A DNA stretch of 64,000 nt from a virus, in the IMG/VR virus record IMGVR_UViG_3300027797_000021, positions 27,617 through 91,616 of that record. One strand, given 5' to 3'. Shown here one piece after another: positions 24,725-36,001 of the stretch (position 1 is the first letter of the stretch; each line of letters starts with the position of its first letter). The position numbers and the translations under genes are program-made. The notes under the pieces are model-generated. The model saw only the letters and a program-made list of their open reading frames with translations, had not been told where the DNA came from and ran no database searches.

Positions 24725-27700
24725 CTACGTTCCCGGATTCAATGTGACTTGTCTTGGAATTAGTGCAGATTCTTCTGCGCTAATAACTGATTGGGACTCC
24801 ACTTGAAGCTGCTTTGCATAAACTGTTGCAAGATTATTAACAACTAGTTCCCAGTTTAGAGTAACCGGATATCCATCTTCGTAATATTCATCCCAGAATA
24901 TAGTAGGCCAATCATTAGACTTTTCATAAGTTGTTTCTAATACCTTAAAGCAAACTAGATTATTGTAAAATCTATTAAAGTCTTCTTCCGTCAGTCCATA
25001 ATTTGCCATTGATTGTGCAGAAAGATCCAATGGTGGATTATATTGAATATCCAAAGTAGCAATTTTTTTCATAATATTGGATCTTTTTATATAAAGGGGA
25101 GATTCCTCGTACACTGAAGCAAAAAACTTTTTACTAACATCATCATCTGTGCCTGTATCTGATACTGTAGGAACAATTATCTTCCCCTGATTTGCAACGA
25201 AACATCCCCTGACAAAATCTTTTGCTTGATTGATGACTGATTCTGGCTGATAGTACCAGACCGTCCCTAGTGCTCTTTTCCCTTCGGCGCCGTCGAAAGA
25301 GTCTTTTGTATAGTTTTCAAATCTATTCTCAGCAGCGCCGGGTTCAAACTGAGCTTCGAATATAACATCATTACTTGAGCTATTGCTAACTTTCATTCTT
25401 AATACAAATACTTTATTAGCTATTTTACTCTGCGTATAAATCTTAGCTCTACCGCCAGGGGTTGAGGTAGATGTTAGATTCGTTGTATCCCCAAATGGAT
25501 CGTTAACATCTCCACCTGGTTCACTTGGGATTTCTCCCACTCTCATGGTATTGGTTTCGCCTGTGTTCATTCCATCAAATCTGACAGTAAAAGTTGCTCC
25601 AGAAATAACGTCCTCGACATCAAATGTGTCGCCGTCTTTAAACTTAGTAACTGTTGCTATTACCTTAAATAGGGATGTTTGCAGGGCAGTTTTCTCTGGA
25701 CCAAGTCCGCTAAGACTAAGTACTCGAGCGTGTGTTAGAGCATTTTCGTAATCAGTATATCTGACTAGATCTTTTATTTCAGTTTCTTGCCATCCAAGAC
25801 TCTTTAGTAGGTCGTCGCTTCTAATAAAGGCATTGCCTTCAGGCGTTTTTACTTTTGTTCTTGCTCCTAATATTCCTGGCAGTAAAGCTTTTGTATGGTA
25901 CCTACCTACTACCATACCTTGATTATATGATAATCCTGCGTCCATTGGTTGACCATTTTTATTTAGATACTGAACATAGCAGCCATGCTGATCGAGTACG
26001 TTATCCCTCAGCCATGTCCAGCCCTTCCAGGCTAATTGCCCAACGATTGGAACTGCCCTTGCCAAAGATGCTCCCACGACTGCTATAACAGTATCTGCCC
26101 CCGGCACTTTAGCTTGCCCGGCTCTTGCTATTTCGTCTCGTGCTCTATCCGGAAGGCTTAGCGCAGTTTGATTTGCCATAATATCTTTCATCAAAGCTGA
26201 GGATCCGTGTGTATACTGAATTCCGCCAATCATCTGTGTACTCAAGGAGTCTGCTAGTGCATCTACGGAAATGTTTCCACCCATGTTTATACCAGAGTTC
26301 GATGCCATAATATTATCCATGTAGAATCTAGTATCATTTCTTAGATTCTGCATACTGAGCCATGAGTGCAACCATGTTGACATAAACCATCTGGAGGGAT
26401 CATTAACTGTAACTAAGGCATTGGGTGTGATGCTGGTAACGTATCCCATCTCTGAAGTGAAGTGATGAACTACTTGCTCTACCTCAAATATTCCATACAT
26501 TCTACTATAGACATCAGATAGATACACTAAGTCGTGCGGTCTAATATCTGGATTTCCCACTAAAGTGAGTTCTCCACCATAAATATCCTTAATGGATTCC
26601 TTTAGATGGGATAGTGCCACTCTTCTCGCGGACAGTTCATCTGGAGTGCCTTGTAAAGTTTTTGCATATCCCCTAAATGTTTCCAGGGGGTGCATAAAGG
26701 GGTGAAGAACTCCAAGGAATCCAGAACCAACCATATTATCATAATATAATCCGGTCTCAACTGTAGTCTCTGTTTGACGCTCTGATGGAGCCCCTTTATC
26801 TAATGCAACCGTTACTGGATTTTTTCCATCAGAAACCGCTGTAATAACAGTTGAAACGTTATTTAAATTTTCTTGAATTTGATTGGATATAATATGAGAA
26901 AAAGAACTTAAATAATGTATTCTTTGGAATGGCTGGCGAACCTCTACTACAGGCTCTCCATATTCTCTAGTGAATGGATTGTCAACTGCCCTTAACAGCG
27001 TTCCTGGTCTTCCGAGTGAATAGTATATTGAATCATTTAATACTTTATTAAGAATATGAGCCTGCTTACTAAAGTTCCCAACCTCAGAAAGTGCATATCC
27101 CATCTGCATCATGCTCAACTTAAACATGCCCAAGAGTGAGCTCAGGCCATCTCCAATGGCTCCAAGTATTGGACCAATATTAGCGTTGTAGAAATCTGAT
27201 ACGTCTTCATCTATTCCACCAATAAACGTTGAAGAGTTACTTCCCTCTCCTTTTGTCGAAACTAAAAGCTTTAGGAATTTACTATTGTCTTTAGCGTATT
27301 GGCTATATGGATTAATGAATGCTTCAAATACTTTATCGATTGGCTTAAAGGACCACTGTCCATCTTCGCCTCCTCCGCCAGATGTAATTGCACCACGTTT
27401 TCTGTCTGGCTTAAGCACTAGCCAAGCTCTACCATATCCAGAGCTCCAAAGCTTTTGCCTGAATAACCCAACCATCAATAGGAATAGTTGCTTAGGTGTC
27501 TTAACTGCTTCTGATAAATTTATTGCAGTTTCTGGATTATCTTTATTCTCAATTGAAATTGAAAGCGCGTTATTAATTACCTGTGTTTCAAAGAAATTTG
27601 ACCTGATACCATCTAATGATTTAGAGATAACACTATTGAAATACTGTATAATTCCAGCGTCGCCTTGAACTCCTTTACTCTGATAGTCTATATAGTTATT

Positions 27701-30700
27701 TGTAATAAACTCCACAGCATCTTTTTTATCTTGAGGTGTAGATTTAGTGGAACCGTAATTGCTTCCATATTGAGTTTCTGAATTAAAGAAATCGGAACCC
27801 AATAGAATGGCTATTTCGTCTACTCCTGTACCTTCAGTAGCAGAAAGACCAGGAATGGTTACATTGGATTGTGAGAAATTTTGAAATGAGGTAACATTGT
27901 TTCCTCCTAGTATTCTTGAGAATTCTGGAGGAAATTGATCTGTTGAATCAGCGTCCATACCATATGTCTTAGTAAATATAGCCTTAACGCTATCATAAGT
28001 ATGATATCCAAATCTGAACTGATCCCATATGTCACTTGCCTGATCAAGTGTTCTTCCGTTTCCAGCTATTACCGAAACATTAGGGTCATAATTCTCATCA
28101 TAAAAAGATCTAGCTTCAACTGATGTGCTATCCATTGGCGAATAGACGGCGGCAAAGCCGACTCGCCCACTGCCAGAATCCTCATCTCCTGTCGTATAAA
28201 GCTCAGCATCGAGGCGTTCATATAGCTTACCCTTATCTAGGGCATTGTAATCCTTGTCTATAATTGCCTGAAAGTATCCTGGATTATCTCCGCTTTTAAG
28301 AATATTTCCACCATACTCATAATTCATAGTAGTGACTCTAGCGTTCTGCGCAGAATACTCTTCTAGTGAGCTATCCTTGTCGGCATCAATCTTAAAGTAA
28401 TCTCCTACGCTAGGTTGACCAAAGTCTCCAGGACCAAAAACTTTTGGTGAAGCAATAAACTTATTACTGTCGCCATTGTCATTTATGGCGTATGCTCCAA
28501 AGCCAATAATATATGCAGTTGCGTCATTGGTGTCGTAAAATCTTTTTGCTGGGGCTGCTTCTGCTGCAACGACTCCCAATGGGGTACCATCTGGTACGAA
28601 AGCAAAGAGGCAATCAACATCTCGTGGGAAGGTGCTTAAACCGCTTGCTTTTTCCAATTGAGCGTATGTGCTATTTGCTATGGTCATATCTAAAGTATTC
28701 GAATCATAGCTTTGCAAATTGGCCCAAGCGGGTAAAGATTCTGAGAGTTCACCAATTAAATTAGCTCCTTCATTGAACTGAGATACAAATGTTCCTAAGT
28801 ACCATGCAGCGTCGGGCGACACAACTGCTGCAACTTCGTCATCATTATCCTCTCCCCACATAAAGTACGCCGGGGCACAAACTACTGCTCTTCCCGTTAA
28901 CGGGCTGAATACAAGTACTCTTCTTTTTTTGTAATCGCTTGCTGTTCCATATAGATCTTCATTGGGGAAGTAGGTATCTTTAAATTTACTCAGTGATGCG
29001 TCGGGGATAGGGCCATCGGACGTGGTGGGCAAGTAGGGCCATTTCATTGCTATGTAGAATTGTTCTTCCGTTGCAGTTGCTGGACAGCCCCATTCTTCAT
29101 ATGTTATTTGTTGATTTAATTCATATTCAAAACTGAAATCATCCGAATTCTCTTCCTTTTGAGCAGTAGTGCTATTGATCATTGTAAAGCCCACTAAGGG
29201 ATAGTTTTCTTTCTGTAAAGAAGAGACAGACGGCAGCGGCATTCTTGCGACAGTAGTTTGATCTAGGTTCAAAAACTCCACGCCAGAAGAACTAATAGAA
29301 TCCATAAGACTCGTAAAGCCTAAGGGCCTATCTAGCTCCAATATGCCAGAACTAGGCCTTACAGTAATCTCTGTCTCTTGTAGAAAACGCGATTCTAGTT
29401 GAAGAAAATATATTAAGTTTACTGCCAGCGTAGCTCCACCCTCTGTGTAGCTGGACGAATTTATGGCTTCCTTATATCTCTCCATCATATCTGCTTGATC
29501 TTGCTCAAGATCATCAAGATCATTAGTATCAACTTCGTTTCTTGCTGAAAGAAATTCAGCGAATTCAGAAAATAAACCACCATCTCTAACTTCGTAAGAT
29601 TTGCTATCTAAAACGGTAGTTTCAGATATCGTATAGTACGGGTACTTAAATCTTACTGGAAGATTATCTAGTTGTCTATGATCATAACTAGGAGTTAAGG
29701 GTGCATAAGTTGTGGGATTAGTGCTCACTGGTAAGTGAAAGCCCATTTTAACTTTACCAGAACTAATAGGGAGTTTAGAGATAATGATTTCATTATCATC
29801 TTCATCTTTACTAGTTCTTATTTTTGCTAGATTTGAATTAAAATTTAATAACTTTCCTGTTAGACTTTTTGTTGGAGCATATTCTCCAGTGGAAGATGCT
29901 TGGTCTTTTGCTAGTCCAGCCATGACATCACTAAGCTCTTCAGATCTCTTAAATGCCTCATAGTCTGCTAATGAGTTAGATTGTTTATTGACATTGTTCA
30001 TAATTGTCTGAATATCGTCATTAGGACTTCTATCTTTTGGATAGCCTGGAAGATTTAATTCATTAGCTTTCCTTACGCTTGGAAAGCCCGTAGTCACTGG
30101 AACTACACCGGAAGTATATAACCAATGCGGCTTTCCATAAAAAATAGTAGATCTATCCTCAAAAGGTCTAACTGCTACTATATAATTTGGCAGTAGCCTT
30201 GCGCACATTTGGAAAAGATCCCATACGGTTCGCATGTATGTTTGTGCTCGGAATGACACTTCGTCAAATCCACTTAAGTCATCATCAGCGTTGGGGGCAA
30301 TTATTCCCATTGTCCTAAATACATTAGTGCCACCCCTACCTCTCAGTAGGCCCATGAGAGCTCCACCTCCAGCTATTCCTGCTATAACATTAACTCCCGG
30401 TATAGCAGCAATGCCTGCTGTTAGTCCACCTAGTAGGACATTCTTGACAGCCCCTGCCCGTCCTTCTGCTGAAATGAGTTTATTACCCTCAACATAGGAA
30501 TCTATGGCAGCACTAGCAGAAACTGACTCATTTTGAGCTTCTACTATTAATCTGTTCCATGATCTATCTGTTCCATTTTCTAGATATGCTTGTCCAGCTA
30601 AAGTTTTTCCATCACCCTCAACCAAAGACGCTGCAGTCAGCCATCCATCGTCTAGATCTCCACCTAAGAATTGTGCGAATCCGGTTCCATTTCCAGGATA

Positions 30701-33700
30701 AATATTTCTTTTATATAATTCAAGATCTACTTCTGAAGAAAAATTAGACATTAGTTGACCCATACTGGTCATCACTCCTCCATTGCCAAAAAATGCGTTC
30801 TCATTTCTTGAAAATACATTTGTTGATAACTTAAAAGTTGCGGCGTTAGCTGCTCCACCAATATCTCCCTGCCCAACGTTAGAGTAGGCATTGGTGACAA
30901 CGTTTCTCAATCCATCGGCTCTTTGTCTTTCAACTTCGTTGAGTGGCTCATATAGTATTGTACCAAAATGTCTAATGCCAAATCTATTTTCAGAAAAAAC
31001 CGTTCCCAGAGTTGCCCTAGCTATTGCTTCGCGAACCCTAGATGCTCCCATACTTAAGAGTCTAACCATTAAGTCTCTTGGCTCCGAAAGGTACATGCCA
31101 GTATCTACTCCGCCATCAATTTTTCCAGAGTCACCTTTTTTATTTGTTGAGTTAACAACAGCGCCAAGTTCAATTGCGTCAGATTGGGCAGTGATAGTAA
31201 CTATTTCCCCTTCTTCAACATTTGTTATAACTCCATTGAATAGCGTTTGCAGTGAGTTTGGATTCGAGCCATACCCACCTCTTAAGTGAAGTCTAACTCC
31301 TGGCTTTAATCTTATATTATTAATGTCAACAACATAATCATTTCTCATTCCGGAAATAATATTTTTAGCTATATTTAAAGTTCTATCTAAGATGGCGCTG
31401 ATTCCATCGACAGCACTTAGGGGATCCTTATTCAGGTCATCATTACCTGCGTTAAATATATCTGTAGACGGGCGCGTTGTTAACTTGGAGTACATGTTTG
31501 AAACTCTCAATATTAATGTGTCTCCTAATAAATCTTCAGATGATACAACTGAAAAATCTATAACAGACTGAAGTCCATAGAAATTATCGAATAATTTGAC
31601 ACCTGCAAACATTCCACCTTCATCTATAAGCCATAGCATGTAAGTGGGGAATGCTCTAATCATGCGCCCAGATATATCTCTATATTGGACATCGTTAAGC
31701 ATTTTTTCCATATGGTTATTGAACGAGCCATCGTAAGCTTTTTGATATGCGGATAACGGCTGAGCTCCACTAATTCCAGTTAAAGAATTGGTACAACCAA
31801 TATCTGGAGTTTGCATATCTTTCGTATAATTACTTTCAAACTTTTTTGCGCCATCAGATTCAACTCTAACATTAGTTCCTTCTATTGTAAGGTAAAATCT
31901 TCCGGTGTCTTTATTGATGTAGCCGAAATGCGTTCCTAGAGCACTATACATTATTGCTGGGATTTCATTAGCGTCTTGTTCTTCGGGATTAGTCAGTGGA
32001 AGTAAGTTAATAATTTTATGGAATTCAACCTCATCTGGATCAAAGCTAACAAATTCCTCTTCTGCTAAATGGGAACTGGCTAATACTTGTGCAATAATAT
32101 TTTCCGTTTGCGAACCAGTAATGCCAACATTTCCTACGACAAATGGTGCTCCATTAAACTCTTCAAAAATTTGGCTTCCCTCTGATGACTGTGACGCTAA
32201 AAATATATAATCAGTTAAAAGTGCAATCTTTGAATAATTGTTAATAGTATTATTGTCTGGTTCCGATGTAACTTGTTGAAACAATGCAATAAAGTTATGA
32301 ATGCTGATTCCGGACTCATTTACATAGTCTATCATTTCATTGATTAGATCTTGATTTGTTTGTCTTCTAGATTCAATCGCAGCAACATTAGCAGCATCCG
32401 TGAATGAGTATCTTCTCATAAAGTCTTTAATGCTATTTTTTACAGATTCAATTTTTCGTTCGATAGCTTCAGCCCCTCTAGGGCCATCAGTATTTCTTGC
32501 CCAATGATCTGAACTATCAAAAGTAAAAGCTTTAGCTAAGTCTACTTGAGTAGTATTGTTATTGATAATGTCACGATCAAACATTTCGAAACTTCTAAAA
32601 TAGAAATCTGGATCTAGGTTGCCAACAATATCTCCATTCTTATCTTTTACACCCAATGGAAGGTCAGGATAAGCGTTGAATGAGCCCCACAATTGCTTCA
32701 TTCTTAAGAAAGGATTTCTCTTCGTGCCAAAATGGTCAATTAAGTCTTTTTGCTGCTTTGAAGAAATTTTCTCTCTCTGCTGCTGGAATATATCAAAGTC
32801 AACTAGGCTCAGTTGGACTGAGTAGACATGTGGGTAATTCGGTATTGTATCGACCTTATAGTTAAGTGGCAATACATATTTAATGCCAGATAACGCAGTT
32901 ATAATATTTTTAATTCCTAAGAATCCTATAACCCCAGTAGAGTGTTCTAGTCTAGCTAGACCATTAACATGGTCAAATACTGATCTAATTTTTAATAATT
33001 CTTTTTCACCAAAGACAGTCATGGACACATTAATGTAACTATCTTTTCCGCCAATGTATTGATAGCTAGGCTCATCTTGCATTTGGATTTGTAGCTTTGC
33101 TAAATTATTACCCATGGACACACTAACGCCGTTAACTATGGCACTTTTTGGATCTAGATCCACACGATTCATTGGAACTTCCCACTCATTAAAGTGGTAA
33201 TCCCCATCTTTCAGCCTAGTTGCCTCCATCATATTCTTAACAAAGCCATCCGTAAAGAATCTTTCGTACATATTTACTTGAAATAATTCGGTTACCTGCT
33301 GTGTAACTTTTTCTCTATCTGGTTCTACCCCGGCACTTTTAGTCTGTCTAACAATTTCTTCGTCAATCAATATATCTAATACGGATCCAGATTCGCCGGC
33401 CTTAAGGTCAAATAGATACTTTATCTGATTCAAGCTTTTATCTGATGTTAGCACTCCGTATAAGAAATAAGACTCTTCAGTGCTAGAGTATTGATAAAAA
33501 TATCCGGCTACCTCAACTCTTTCATCTGGCCCCAAATAATCCAAGAGCCACTTCTGTTGTTCTTGGTCTAGCCTAGTTGCATTAGCAATAACAAAAGATT
33601 TTGCTAAATAAAGATAAACTTTTTTCTTGGTGTCAGTAGTGGAGATGCCTGCGGTCAGGCTGTCAACTGCCTGGCTTATAAACGTTTTCATGCCCTTTGG

Positions 33701-35992
33701 AAAGTTTGATTCTAAAGACATAGATTTAATTCCATCTATATCTTTTATCAAAGGACTGTTAACAGAGCGCTCTATTCCGAATGAATTAAGAAGCCTATCC
33801 CAAAGTCCAGACGCTGTATCATTTAATATTTTTTCTTGATCACTTCTAAATGAGGTATTGTCCGGTAGAAATATTTTTGTTTGAGTTTCTGCTGGAGTAA
33901 ATAAAGTTATGTTACTTCCATCTCTCCATTGAGAAATTATGTTAGTTTCCAAGACGTCATTCCTAAAAGAGTTTAGATAAGTAAGTTGCACGTCTTCTGG
34001 CAGTACATTTATGTCAAAAATTTCAGATTGAGCTTCAAGTCCGGCAGCCGTTAATGCACCTTGATCGACCGCTGTATCAACAACCTTATTGTCAGAAGTT
34101 TTTATTAAGAAACTTTCATTGACATACCTATGCATTTCTCCGGCTGCTTTACCCATATACTGACGATACTTACCCCAGTGTATTGCCTGGTTGAAATCTT
34201 TTAACATTGGCAAGAAAGGCTTGTGATTAAAGTGGACCATTTCTAAATCGATAACAAGAGCAAATGGATAATTGGGAGCTGTTGCAATAGACATATTTGA
34301 AAGTCCAACGGCAGTAATGCCATGTACCGAATTTAGATAATCATTCTTAATCGGCAGGATCGGAGAATATTTGAATGCAGCTACTAGGCCTCTAAGCGAT
34401 GACAAGAATTTATCTATTTTTACTTCGTCATCTCCGCCATTTTTAAAGTCAATCTTAAAACTTTCATCTAGATTTAGCGTTGCCGCATCGGAGATTGATA
34501 AGCCCCATATCTCTTCATAATTGGGAAAGAACAACCTCATAGAAATAGTAGTTTCTTTATAGCCTGCGTTAAATTTAGGTGTGTTTTTCTGTCTGATTGC
34601 TCCACCTGTTAATGATCCTGTTTTAAAATTAGAATTTACGCTAATTGAAACTGGAGGAACATAAAAGTTAGCAGCTCCCAGCCTGAGATGAAATATATCT
34701 GGTTTTCTGGGTGGAATATTTTCTCTAAATGGGAAATCTACAAGTGCTTGTTTAATTCTTTGTGCGGTATTTTCTACTCTAAAAGCTAAGGTGAATATTG
34801 CTTCGCCACCTTTAGTAATTCCAAAAGCTTTTTCTAGTGAATCCATTGCGTCAGCTTCATTGTTCAATGTATCTTCTGCGCCACCACCCTTGCCATTATT
34901 CGAGTAGTCACCGACCGCGGCCAGTGCATCAAATACAAATGTAACTAAACTTGGGAAATAAAAATTAATTATAGAAAATGATATTGGATCTTTTTGAAGA
35001 TTATAAACTACTTCACTTAATATTGTTAGCCATGGCGTATCTATTTCAGGACTAGTATATTCATCCATTGACCTTTTGGCTGTTGCAACGCTCTGCAGTC
35101 TTTTCTTTGCAAAGTTGCTAATTTCATAAGCAAATGAGGCCAGCTGTAAAATTCCGCTTGACTCTAACCTAGCGTAGATGGATTTAGAAGTTCCAGTATC
35201 TAATTCTATCGGACCAGAGGCGCCTAAACCAAAAATTCTACTGGTTGCGCTTTTTGTCTTCTCATCAGCCTGAAACTCGGAGCCCCTGTTTGTCGAGAAG
35301 TATTTTTTTATTACTCCATCAACATCATTAGTTTGATTTATTGGATCACTGCCGTACACATTATGTAAAAATATTCTAAAGTCTGTTAGGTAATCCTTGG
35401 TGACTTCATCTTCTGTATTATTATCTTCTAGCTCTTTATCTTTTTCTGTTGTATTAATTTTTTCTTCTAGCTCAAGAGCAACTAGATCTTCATCAGTTAT
35501 TCCGTCTTCACCTATGTAACTTTTCCAGATATTAAGCCTGTCAATAATAATTGACTTAGCTGTTTCCATTGTGATTTTTTTTGCACTATAGCTGATTAAG
35601 TAGTAATTAAAAAACCAATTTAATGCTTCATCTGCTGATGGATTATCTAGAGTGGCAAATCCAAAATTAAATGCCCATGTCTGAAATGTCTCAGTTACAA
35701 ATAGTAAATTTGAATCTTTATCTAAAATTTCGCAGTTTGCCAAACGGAGTGTTGACAAATAGGCGTATTTATCGCCTGTATTTTTAAAATCATTATCACT
35801 TGCAAAAATAAGGGCCCTTCCACCTTGATTACTATCGTAACCAATTATTTCTGGGTAAGCTCCTGGTAGAGTCAGGAATGCATGCATCTGCCTTTCATTG
35901 AAGCCCCTAATATCTTCAATTGTTGAATTAATACGATTTTCATTTTCGGATAGATACTGTAAGACTATTTTTGCTATTGGATTAATTGCCAT
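24725..35992 (-). CDS. Giant baseplate hub protein with embedded SNase-like domain
   Basis: A 3755-residue protein. The N-terminal 1200 residues hold two related tube-like segments, each containing an APNYP/IPNYP strand. Residues about 1555-1620 (LKPGVRLHLRGG...LFNGVITNVEEGEIVTITAQ) resemble the first barrel of gp27/gpD hub proteins. Around 1930 TVWDLFQMCARLLPNYIVAV and RSTIFYGKPHWLY are a second hub element. Near 3148 GNPDIRPHDLVYLSD and GIFEVEQVVHHFTSEMGY form the closing barrel, after an insert of about 1200 residues. Residues 3445-3590 look like a staphylococcal-nuclease fold: DGDT (3453-3456), VRF with Arg3471, Glu3479 and GKRALG with Arg3573; the position of Asp40 is Asn3476. It stands between tape-measure and lysin genes. 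Hub identity is probable, the nuclease fold plausible. Confidence 0.7.
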   Translation of the reverse strand: MAINPIAKIVLQYLSENENRINSTIEDIRGFNERQMHAFLTLPGAYPEIIGYDSNQGGRALIFASDNDFKNTGDKYAYLSTLRLANCEILDKDSNLLFVTETFQTWAFNFGFATLDNPSADEALNWFFNYYLISYSAKKITMETAKSIIIDRLNIWKSYIGEDGITDEDLVALELEEKINTTEKDKELEDNNTEDEVTKDYLTDFRIFLHNVYGSDPINQTNDVDGVIKKYFSTNRGSEFQADEKTKSATSRIFGLGASGPIELDTGTSKSIYARLESSGILQLASFAYEISNFAKKRLQSVATAKRSMDEYTSPEIDTPWLTILSEVVYNLQKDPISFSIINFYFPSLVTFVFDALAAVGDYSNNGKGGGAEDTLNNEADAMDSLEKAFGITKGGEAIFTLAFRVENTAQRIKQALVDFPFRENIPPRKPDIFHLRLGAANFYVPPVSISVNSNFKTGSLTGGAIRQKNTPKFNAGYKETTISMRLFFPNYEEIWGLSISDAATLNLDESFKIDFKNGGDDEVKIDKFLSSLRGLVAAFKYSPILPIKNDYLNSVHGITAVGLSNMSIATAPNYPFALVIDLEMVHFNHKPFLPMLKDFNQAIHWGKYRQYMGKAAGEMHRYVNESFLIKTSDNKVVDTAVDQGALTAAGLEAQSEIFDINVLPEDVQLTYLNSFRNDVLETNIISQWRDGSNITLFTPAETQTKIFLPDNTSFRSDQEKILNDTASGLWDRLLNSFGIERSVNSPLIKDIDGIKSMSLESNFPKGMKTFISQAVDSLTAGISTTDTKKKVYLYLAKSFVIANATRLDQEQQKWLLDYLGPDERVEVAGYFYQYSSTEESYFLYGVLTSDKSLNQIKYLFDLKAGESGSVLDILIDEEIVRQTKSAGVEPDREKVTQQVTELFQVNMYERFFTDGFVKNMMEATRLKDGDYHFNEWEVPMNRVDLDPKSAIVNGVSVSMGNNLAKLQIQMQDEPSYQYIGGKDSYINVSMTVFGEKELLKIRSVFDHVNGLARLEHSTGVIGFLGIKNIITALSGIKYVLPLNYKVDTIPNYPHVYSVQLSLVDFDIFQQQREKISSKQQKDLIDHFGTKRNPFLRMKQLWGSFNAYPDLPLGVKDKNGDIVGNLDPDFYFRSFEMFDRDIINNNTTQVDLAKAFTFDSSDHWARNTDGPRGAEAIERKIESVKNSIKDFMRRYSFTDAANVAAIESRRQTNQDLINEMIDYVNESGISIHNFIALFQQVTSEPDNNTINNYSKIALLTDYIFLASQSSEGSQIFEEFNGAPFVVGNVGITGSQTENIIAQVLASSHLAEEEFVSFDPDEVEFHKIINLLPLTNPEEQDANEIPAIMYSALGTHFGYINKDTGRFYLTIEGTNVRVESDGAKKFESNYTKDMQTPDIGCTNSLTGISGAQPLSAYQKAYDGSFNNHMEKMLNDVQYRDISGRMIRAFPTYMLWLIDEGGMFAGVKLFDNFYGLQSVIDFSVVSSEDLLGDTLILRVSNMYSKLTTRPSTDIFNAGNDDLNKDPLSAVDGISAILDRTLNIAKNIISGMRNDYVVDINNIRLKPGVRLHLRGGYGSNPNSLQTLFNGVITNVEEGEIVTITAQSDAIELGAVVNSTNKKGDSGKIDGGVDTGMYLSEPRDLMVRLLSMGASRVREAIARATLGTVFSENRFGIRHFGTILYEPLNEVERQRADGLRNVVTNAYSNVGQGDIGGAANAATFKLSTNVFSRNENAFFGNGGVMTSMGQLMSNFSSEVDLELYKRNIYPGNGTGFAQFLGGDLDDGWLTAASLVEGDGKTLAGQAYLENGTDRSWNRLIVEAQNESVSASAAIDSYVEGNKLISAEGRAGAVKNVLLGGLTAGIAAIPGVNVIAGIAGGGALMGLLRGRGGTNVFRTMGIIAPNADDDLSGFDEVSFRAQTYMRTVWDLFQMCARLLPNYIVAVRPFEDRSTIFYGKPHWLYTSGVVPVTTGFPSVRKANELNLPGYPKDRSPNDDIQTIMNNVNKQSNSLADYEAFKRSEELSDVMAGLAKDQASSTGEYAPTKSLTGKLLNFNSNLAKIRTSKDEDDNEIIISKLPISSGKVKMGFHLPVSTNPTTYAPLTPSYDHRQLDNLPVRFKYPYYTISETTVLDSKSYEVRDGGLFSEFAEFLSARNEVDTNDLDDLEQDQADMMERYKEAINSSSYTEGGATLAVNLIYFLQLESRFLQETEITVRPSSGILELDRPLGFTSLMDSISSSGVEFLNLDQTTVARMPLPSVSSLQKENYPLVGFTMINSTTAQKEENSDDFSFEYELNQQITYEEWGCPATATEEQFYIAMKWPYLPTTSDGPIPDASLSKFKDTYFPNEDLYGTASDYKKRRVLVFSPLTGRAVVCAPAYFMWGEDNDDEVAAVVSPDAAWYLGTFVSQFNEGANLIGELSESLPAWANLQSYDSNTLDMTIANSTYAQLEKASGLSTFPRDVDCLFAFVPDGTPLGVVAAEAAPAKRFYDTNDATAYIIGFGAYAINDNGDSNKFIASPKVFGPGDFGQPSVGDYFKIDADKDSSLEEYSAQNARVTTMNYEYGGNILKSGDNPGYFQAIIDKDYNALDKGKLYERLDAELYTTGDEDSGSGRVGFAAVYSPMDSTSVEARSFYDENYDPNVSVIAGNGRTLDQASDIWDQFRFGYHTYDSVKAIFTKTYGMDADSTDQFPPEFSRILGGNNVTSFQNFSQSNVTIPGLSATEGTGVDEIAILLGSDFFNSETQYGSNYGSTKSTPQDKKDAVEFITNNYIDYQSKGVQGDAGIIQYFNSVISKSLDGIRSNFFETQVINNALSISIENKDNPETAINLSEAVKTPKQLFLLMVGLFRQKLWSSGYGRAWLVLKPDRKRGAITSGGGGEDGQWSFKPIDKVFEAFINPYSQYAKDNSKFLKLLVSTKGEGSNSSTFIGGIDEDVSDFYNANIGPILGAIGDGLSSLLGMFKLSMMQMGYALSEVGNFSKQAHILNKVLNDSIYYSLGRPGTLLRAVDNPFTREYGEPVVEVRQPFQRIHYLSSFSHIISNQIQENLNNVSTVITAVSDGKNPVTVALDKGAPSERQTETTVETGLYYDNMVGSGFLGVLHPFMHPLETFRGYAKTLQGTPDELSARRVALSHLKESIKDIYGGELTLVGNPDIRPHDLVYLSDVYSRMYGIFEVEQVVHHFTSEMGYVTSITPNALVTVNDPSRWFMSTWLHSWLSMQNLRNDTRFYMDNIMASNSGINMGGNISVDALADSLSTQMIGGIQYTHGSSALMKDIMANQTALSLPDRARDEIARAGQAKVPGADTVIAVVGASLARAVPIVGQLAWKGWTWLRDNVLDQHGCYVQYLNKNGQPMDAGLSYNQGMVVGRYHTKALLPGILGARTKVKTPEGNAFIRSDDLLKSLGWQETEIKDLVRYTDYENALTHARVLSLSGLGPEKTALQTSLFKVIATVTKFKDGDTFDVEDVISGATFTVRFDGMNTGETNTMRVGEIPSEPGGDVNDPFGDTTNLTSTSTPGGRAKIYTQSKIANKVFVLRMKVSNSSSNDVIFEAQFEPGAAENRFENYTKDSFDGAEGKRALGTVWYYQPESVINQAKDFVRGCFVANQGKIIVPTVSDTGTDDDVSKKFFASVYEESPLYIKRSNIMKKIATLDIQYNPPLDLSAQSMANYGLTEEDFNRFYNNLVCFKVLETTYEKSNDWPTIFWDEYYEDGYPVTLNWELVVNNLATVYAKQLQVESQSVISAEESALIPRQVTLNPGT

Positions 35993-36001
35993 TATATTTT
36001 C

